DNA from: Combretum micranthum
Taxonomy: Eukaryota > Streptophyta > Magnoliopsida > Myrtales > Combretaceae
NCBI GenBank assembly: GCA_024138025.1
Contig: JAMXBD010004240.1
Span: 1 to 64,000, forward strand
Direction: 5' to 3'
Length of the DNA stretch: 64,000 nucleotides
Shown: positions 59,054-64,000 of the stretch, in pieces
Numbering within the stretch: the first letter of the stretch is position 1
Layout of the letters: each line of letters begins with the position of its first letter
Notes under the pieces: generated by a model
The model's database searches: none
What the model was told of the DNA's origin: nothing
Seen by the model: only the letters and a program-made list of their open reading frames with translations
Program-made: the position numbers and the translations under genes

Positions 59054-60307
59054 ATGGCTAGTACCGGGAACACTACCCCTGATCAGACCACTGAACAGAG
59101 ACTCAATGCCATGGAACAAACCCTGCTTAGAATTACCGAACAAATGCAGACCCTTACTCAGAATGTTACCCAGTCCAAGACCCCTATAGCATCTGAAGAA
59201 TCTTCCGGGGAACAGAAAGGAAAAGAAGTCATGCAGCAACCAGTCAACGTTGATGATTCCCACACTGAGTTCAATATGTCCGAGCTAAAGAAAGAACTTG
59301 AAGCCCAAGCCAGAGACATGGAGAAGAAACTGTTTGAAAAGATGAAGGCATTTGACGGCTTTGATCAGACTGCGATTTTAAGCTGCCACAATTTGAGGAA
59401 GGTGCTTTTCCTGAAAAATTTAAGGCACCCGAGTTCGAAAAATATGATGGAACTGGCTGTCCTAACATGCACAAGATTATATGTACGACGTATGGGGCAG
59501 TATGCCAAATTTGATAAACTGATGGTACAGACCTTTCAAGATAGCCTTACTGGTCCAGCATTAGCCTGGTATGCCCAATTGGACTCACAAGAAATTGATA
59601 CTTGGGATAAATTAGCCAGGGCATTTTTCAACCAATACAAGTTCAATATCGAAATGGCACCCTCGGTCTGGGATTTGAGTACTATGAAGAAGAAGAAAGA
59701 CGAAGCTTTCAAGGAATATGCTCAGCGATGGAGAGCTTTAGCTGCAAGAATCACCAATCCAATGCCTGAAAAGGATCTCACTTTTACTTTCATCAACACA
59801 CTAGAAGAGCCATTCTTTTCTCATCTCATAGGGCATGCGTCAGCAAGTTTTTCAGAGTGGTAGTAGCCGGATGCAGAATTGAGAATGCTATCTCAGCCGG
59901 AAAGCTACAAGTAGAAAAGAAATATACAGCACCTAAAAATGTCGTACAAAGGAAAGGATTCGACTGTCGGTATGGTCAATATCTCAAGTCCAGCAAACCC
60001 TACTAAATCCATAGTCCTGCCGACCAATCAAGGTCAAAGTCAACAAAGGGTTGTTTCGAATCAACAATCAAGGCCTAACCGACGCAATTTTACTCCAATA
60101 CCGGTTCCACTCAGCCAAGTGTGGGCTAAATTGAGAGCCGATAATCTGATTGGCTTTGAAGTACCCAGAGATGATTATAAGCCCAAGAACTACAACCCTG
60201 ATTTAAAATGTGAATATCACATGGGGCAAATCGGGCACTCCACTGATTATTGTTGGAGACTCAAACATAAGATTCAAGATCTTATGATGCAAAGACCATC
60301 CAATTAG
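59054..60307 (+). pseudogene. gag: gag of element E (broken)
   Basis: Starts at ATG 59054 (MASTGNTTPDQTTEQRLNAM). A coiled-coil-like N-terminus leads into the capsid. Between about 59383 and 59475 the sequence reads in a different frame, with both breaks compensating, then KFDKLMVQTFQDSLTGPALA and WDKLARAFFNQYKF follow. Stop at 59861, and the last part (59939-60307) is in another frame and ends with the Tat-type knuckle CEYHMGQIGHSTDYCW. Capsid and RNA-binding protein of the element. Confidence 0.82.
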
Positions 60308-61070
60308 ACTTTGTGCAGCCTCCAAATGTTTCTACTAATCCATTGCCAAATCATGGGTCGGTTATTAATATGATCACTGCCGAAGCGCCGGACCCAGAAG
60401 TCAACTTGGATGAATTGCCTATCACCATAGAACAAGTGGCATGGAATCTCCGCCAAATGGGGCATTTACCCTATATCAATCTGAGAGATCGCACAAAACC
60501 AGACCAGCCATTTACAACTTGTTGCAAAATGGAATCATAAAGAAAGAAGATATCATGGAAATGCTGGTCCCAAACCAAGAAAGTCAAGCACACAGGCAGA
60601 ATTATGGGCAAGATACCAAGCTGGAGACCCAACTGTCGGAACTCTAGGAGATGATGGAAAGTACCAATATCTGGTTGACTATTGGTTTGAACCACGCGTA
60701 TATGCCGATGCTCCTCCCACTGGATGGGGATCAGAGTCTGAAGATGAAGAAAAGCCTGTACCTGAAGATGAAGAAAAGCCTGTACTAGAGAAAGAAGAAA
60801 AATTTGTTGGCATGATCACATGTGAACCGAAGTTAATCAAATTTGAGATGAACAAAGAGGCAACTGTCTCGAAGCCTAGAAGTTATACTTTTCAAATCCC
60901 AATTGCTGTAAAAGATTACAAAGCTGCCCCATTTGATTACCAGACAGTTAATCACGCTTCTATGATTGGCGGGCTTACCCGTTCGGGAAGACTTTATGAA
61001 CCAACTGCAAAGAAGGTGACCATGGATTCATCGCGCCGCCGAATGATGAAGAAAAGAAGGAAGATGAGAA
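60308..61070 (+). pseudogene. gag-protease linker of element E (broken)
   Basis: Recognisable but in several frames: VINMITAEAPDPEVNLDELP, an acidic region with repeated PEDEEKP words near 60740-60800, then FQIPIAVKDYKAAPFDY and GGLTRSGRLYEP, a segment typical of this lineage before the protease. No catalytic domain. Confidence 0.7.
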
Positions 61071-61077
61071 AGCAATA

Positions 61078-61785
61078 TTGGCTAAACTCATGAAGGCAAG
61101 TGAATTCAAAGTAGTTGAACAACTAGTCAAGACACCAGCCCAAATATCACTCATGGGTTTGTTAATTAGCTCTGATATTCACCGTGAGGCCTTGTTCAAG
61201 GTTCTCAAAGAAGTAAAAGTTCCAGAGAATGTGACAGAAAAAACCTTGGAACATATCATTAATTCTGTCTTTGCAAATGAGCAAATTAGCTTCTCATCTG
61301 AAGAATTAGAAGAGGAAGGTGGCCAACATAATAAAGCTCTTTTTATTGTTGTCAAAAGCAATGGTAGAATCGTCTCCCGAGTGCTTATTGACAATGGATC
61401 TTCTCTGAATGTATGCCCCCTGGCTACTCTGAATTTGTTGGAAGTAGACCCGTCAAATATCAAGCCAAGTCCTACTGTAGTACGAGCATTTGATGGATCA
61501 AAGAAGGAAATAATTGGAGAAGTGGAATTAGAGGTCACTATTGGGCCTCAAACTTTCCTAATTCCTTTTCAAGTAATAGATATCCCAAGAACATTTAATT
61601 TGTTGCTTGGAAGGCCATGGATTCATGCAAGAGCAATACCCTCAAGCTTGCACCAGAGGGTTAAATTTGTAGCAAATGGCCAACTTGTTACCGTTATGGG
61701 AGAACAAGATTATGCCATCTATCAAGAAACGGCTATTCCATATATCGGAAAAGGGAAGAAGAAGACTTCGGACTCCAAATTTTGA
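61078..61785 (+). CDS. Protease region of element E
   Basis: Frame open for 235 residues. Upstream helix-rich part ISLMGLLISSDIHREAL; then the retropepsin-like core with RVLIDNGSSLNVCPLATL (catalytic D at about residue 105), VRAFDGSKKEIIGEVEL, and FNLLLGRPWIHARAIPSSLHQ. DNGSS in place of DTGA is normal for Tat/Ogre elements. Part of a larger Gag-Pro product, so the open frame's first codon is not a real start. Confidence 0.85.
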   Translation: MAKLMKASEFKVVEQLVKTPAQISLMGLLISSDIHREALFKVLKEVKVPENVTEKTLEHIINSVFANEQISFSSEELEEEGGQHNKALFIVVKSNGRIVSRVLIDNGSSLNVCPLATLNLLEVDPSNIKPSPTVVRAFDGSKKEIIGEVELEVTIGPQTFLIPFQVIDIPRTFNLLLGRPWIHARAIPSSLHQRVKFVANGQLVTVMGEQDYAIYQETAIPYIGKGKKKTSDSKF

Positions 61786-62054
61786 AGAAGTCTGTGTAAT
61801 AAATGAAGAAAAAGAAGCTCAGATAGGAACTTTTGGCTAGGATATTCTCCTACTCAAACAGAGGTAGCAGACATGGAATAAGATGAGAACAAGGAAACTT
61901 AATAAAGAATATGATCCAGACATCGAGATTCCGCACATCAGAAGCTCCTTTCCAAAGCCTCATCATGTCCAGGAGACAGATGACTCCAAGGAAGATGATC
62001 CACCCAAGAAGATATTTTGAAGAATTGGTTTTCCATACCTTGTGCTAGTTTTAA
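61786..62054 (+). pseudogene. Protease to RT linker of element E, exon side (broken)
   Basis: Coding similarity continues after the stop (EEVCVINEEK, then DPDIEIPHIRSSFPKP in another frame) with at least two breaks. It runs to the candidate donor at 62055. Confidence 0.55.
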
Positions 62055-62198
62055 GTAAGGACCGATATTAGATTGCGTTTTGTATTTTTCTGCTTTATGT
62101 GTTGCTCAAATAAGTGTACTTAAACACCATTTCAAATTTAATAAAATTCTTTTGTGTTTTTCCATATTCTTATTCTTTCCCCATTCATATTCTACCAG
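62055..62198 (+). other. Probable intron of element E between protease and RT
   Basis: Donor-like TTTTAA|GTAAGG at 62055, a T-rich tract (tattcttattctttcccc) and acceptor TCTACCAG ending 62198. About 144 bases, AT-rich. Ogre-lineage elements are known to splice an intron at this place; the exact sites are my inference. Confidence 0.6.
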
Positions 62199-63253
62199 AT
62201 CTGACTTTTGTAATGAGATTCCGGGATATCTCGCGTCTGTAAATACTGAAAATATCGATATCACCTCCAACCCTACTGGGTTAGTCGTTGAAGATGATAT
62301 CGATTATCAATTGAAAACACAAGAAAATTGGCAAAACTTTGATCATGAAAGGATTGAAACCCCTGAACCCACTAAATTGGTTAATTTGGGAACAAGTGAA
62401 GATCCTAGGAATTTGAGAATTGGGGGTAAATTGCCAGAAGACACAACAGGGTTTGATTAAGTTACTAGCAGAGTATTTGGATGTTTTTGCATGGTCATAT
62501 AGTGATATGCCCGGTTTAGATCCGTCAATTGTGGTCCATAAATTGCCAACCAAAGAAGGCATTAAGCCTAAGAAGCAAAAACTAAGGCGATTTAGACCCG
62601 ATTTGCTACTTAAAATTAAAGATGAGGTCAAGAAGTTACTCGAAGTTGGATTCATTGAAGTTTCGGATTACTCAGATTGGGTATCAAACATAGTACCAGT
62701 ACTTAAGAAAAATGGGAAACTTAGAATCTGTGTGGACTTTAGAGACTTGAATCAAGCGACCCCAAAAGATAATTTCCCGTTGCCACATATTGATGTCTTG
62801 GTAGACAATACAGCTGGAAACCATCTATTCTCATTTATGGATGGATTTTCGGGATACAATCAAATATTGATGGCCGAAGAGGACAAAGTCAAAACCACAT
62901 TTGTCACAGCCTGGGGAACTTTTTGCTATAAGGTCATGCCATTTGGTCTCAAGAATGCCGGAGCAACTTATCAGCGAGCAATGCAGACCATATTGCATGA
63001 CATGATGCATAGAGAGGTGGAAGTATATGTTGATGACATGATTGCCAAATCAAAAGAAGGAGAAGATCATGTAGAAGTATTAAGGAAACTTTTTGAAAGA
63101 TTGAGAAAGTTTCAATTAAAATTAAACCCAGAAAAATGCATTTTTGGAGTAACTTCTGGGAAACTATTGGGATTTGTGATCAGTCAAAGAGGAATAGAAA
63201 TTGATCCTGATAAGTCAAAGCAATTCAAGAATTACCTCCCCCAACAACTTTGA
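62199..63253 (+). pseudogene. pol: Reverse transcriptase of element E (one frameshift)
   Basis: Opens after the intron with SDFCNEIPGYLAS and EPTKLVNLGTSEDPRNL, the usual lineage entry to RT. A small indel near 62435 shifts the frame; the main part (62420-63253) has RRFRPDLLLKIKDEVKKLL, NGKLRICVDFRDLNQATPKD, FMDGFSGYNQILMAEED, YKVMPFGLKNAGATYQRAM and the polymerase site YVDDMIAKS (Asp codons at 63032 and 63035). The frame ends near 63250. Makes element DNA from RNA. Confidence 0.92.
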
Positions 63254-63760
63254 AAGAAATTAGAGGTCTTTTGGGGAGACTAAATTACATTGCTCGATTC
63301 ATTTCCCAGTTGACGGATAAATGTCAACCATATTTAAATTATTGAGAAAAAATGCCCAAATTGAATGGAATGAAGAATGTGAAGAAGCCTTTAACCGAAT
63401 TAAACAGTATCTGACAAATCCCCCAGTTTTGATCACTCCAGTACCCGAAAAGCCTTTGTTCTTATACTTGACAATTTTTTCGGAATCCATGGGTTGTGTA
63501 CTCGGGCAAAAAGATGAAAATGGAAAAGAAAGAGCTATTTATTACTTGAGCAAAAAATTCTCAAATGGAGAGCAAAAGTACTCAGAGATAGAAAGAACTT
63601 GCTGTGCATTAGTATGGACTATGCATAGACTCAGGCAATACACGCTCTTCTACTCAATCGAGTTAATTACAAAGCATGATCCTTTGAGTATCTGGCAAAT
63701 AAGCCCGCCTTGGTCGGTCGAATTTCAAAATGGCAAATGTTGCTGTCTGAGTTTGATATT
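63254..63760 (+). pseudogene. RNase H of element E (broken)
   Basis: RT connection GLLGRLNYIARFISQLT across a break at 63253, then KLLRKNAQIEWNEECEEAF and the RNase H remains: VLGQKDENGKERAIYYLSKKF, YSEIERTCCALVWTMHRLRQY. The expected TKxDP block follows with KHDPL. Frame changes again near 63700. Confidence 0.82.
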
Positions 63761-64000
63761 ACCTATGTTAGACAAAATTCAATTAAAGGACAAGCCTTGG
63801 CTGATCAACTCGCTGAAAGCCCGGTTGATGAGGAACTAAAGGAACAAGATCAATTCCCCGATGAAGGGATTCGGGTAACACAAACGGAAGATGAAAGAAT
63901 GCCGAATTGGAAATTGTATTTTGACGGAGCAGCTAATGTATATGGATGTGGAATAGGGGCAGTCCTAATTTCACCTGAAGGAAATCAATACCCAACAGCG
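63761..64000 (+). pseudogene. Start of second (archaeal-type) RNase H, element E, cut by window end
   Basis: A linker (ADQLAESPVDEELKE) in another frame from the RNase H leads to WKLYFDGAANVYGCGIGAVL and a SPEG segment, the start of an aRNase H with its first catalytic Asp (YFDGA). A second RNase H in this place is diagnostic of Tat/Ogre elements. The rest lies beyond the window. Confidence 0.82.

Larger units (their letters stand above)
53926..64000 (+). mobile_element. Element E: Ogre/Tat-like Ty3-gypsy retrotransposon (5' part; runs off the window)
   Basis: 5' LTR 53926-56764, PBS, ORF1, gag, protease, a probable intron, RT, RNase H and the start of a second, archaeal-type RNase H. An extra ORF before gag, the protease site DNGSS, an intron before RT and dual RNase H define the Ogre/Tat branch. 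It carries several frameshifts. The element interrupts copia F after 53925 (left flank gttgg); the 3' LTR and right duplication are beyond the window. Confidence 0.88.

Noticed and set aside
1..64000. CRISPR, bacterial operons, rRNA or tRNA genes
   Set aside because: No direct-repeat/spacer array, no Shine-Dalgarno-type gene spacing, and no tRNA cloverleaf was recognised; Met-tRNA-like strings are primer-binding sites only.

Overview
The window is plant nuclear heterochromatin made almost entirely of nested LTR retrotransposons. I found no host protein gene, tRNA, rRNA or CRISPR. The element types (Tekay/Del-like chromoviruses with LTRs of about 3.4 kb, Athila, SIRE-like copia, Ogre/Tat with a second RNase H) point to a repeat-rich flowering plant, probably a eudicot; the sequence alone does not name a species.

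Layout. The substrate is a minus-strand Athila pol fragment (18443-19902, resuming at 45686-46316). A minus-strand copia element sits in its integrase; that copia LTR (4425-4745 plus 18225-18437) is split by Tekay element A (4746-18219, TSD tctac/tctgc). The Athila RT is split by Tekay element B (19903-45680, TSD attaa). B is split by the young Tekay element C (27047-40721, TSD cctaa). To the right, Athila is interrupted at 46316 by a SIRE-like copia element F. F's 5' LTR holds a Tekay-like solo LTR, D (46938-50497, TSD agaat), and F's pol is cut at 53925 by an Ogre/Tat element E that runs off the window. Positions 1-2230 are a truncated LTR related to B and D; 2231-4424 is poorly resolved repeat sequence.

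How the genes relate. A, B and C share one plan: 5' LTR, Met-tRNA PBS, an extra ORF (here aORF), a spacer, gag with zinc knuckles, protease, RT, RNase H, integrase, chromodomain, polypurine tract, 3' LTR. All copies carry stops or frameshifts. C is the best preserved, with only a few 1-2 base indels.

Main observation. The aORF between PBS and gag is shared by A, B and C although their LTRs are strongly diverged. It has a conserved globular N-terminal part of roughly 150 residues, a long acidic/proline tail and a basic patch. Its coding similarity extends upstream of the first ATG to an AG that looks like a 3' splice site in the same phase in all three. Donor-like AG|GT sites about 880-910 bases into the LTRs, acceptor-like YAG sites about 3.0-3.1 kb in, and an intron-like gag stop suggest that splicing organises expression in this group. 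A pair of adjacent hairpins in U5 shows compensatory changes between families. These are readings by eye and need RNA and alignment evidence.
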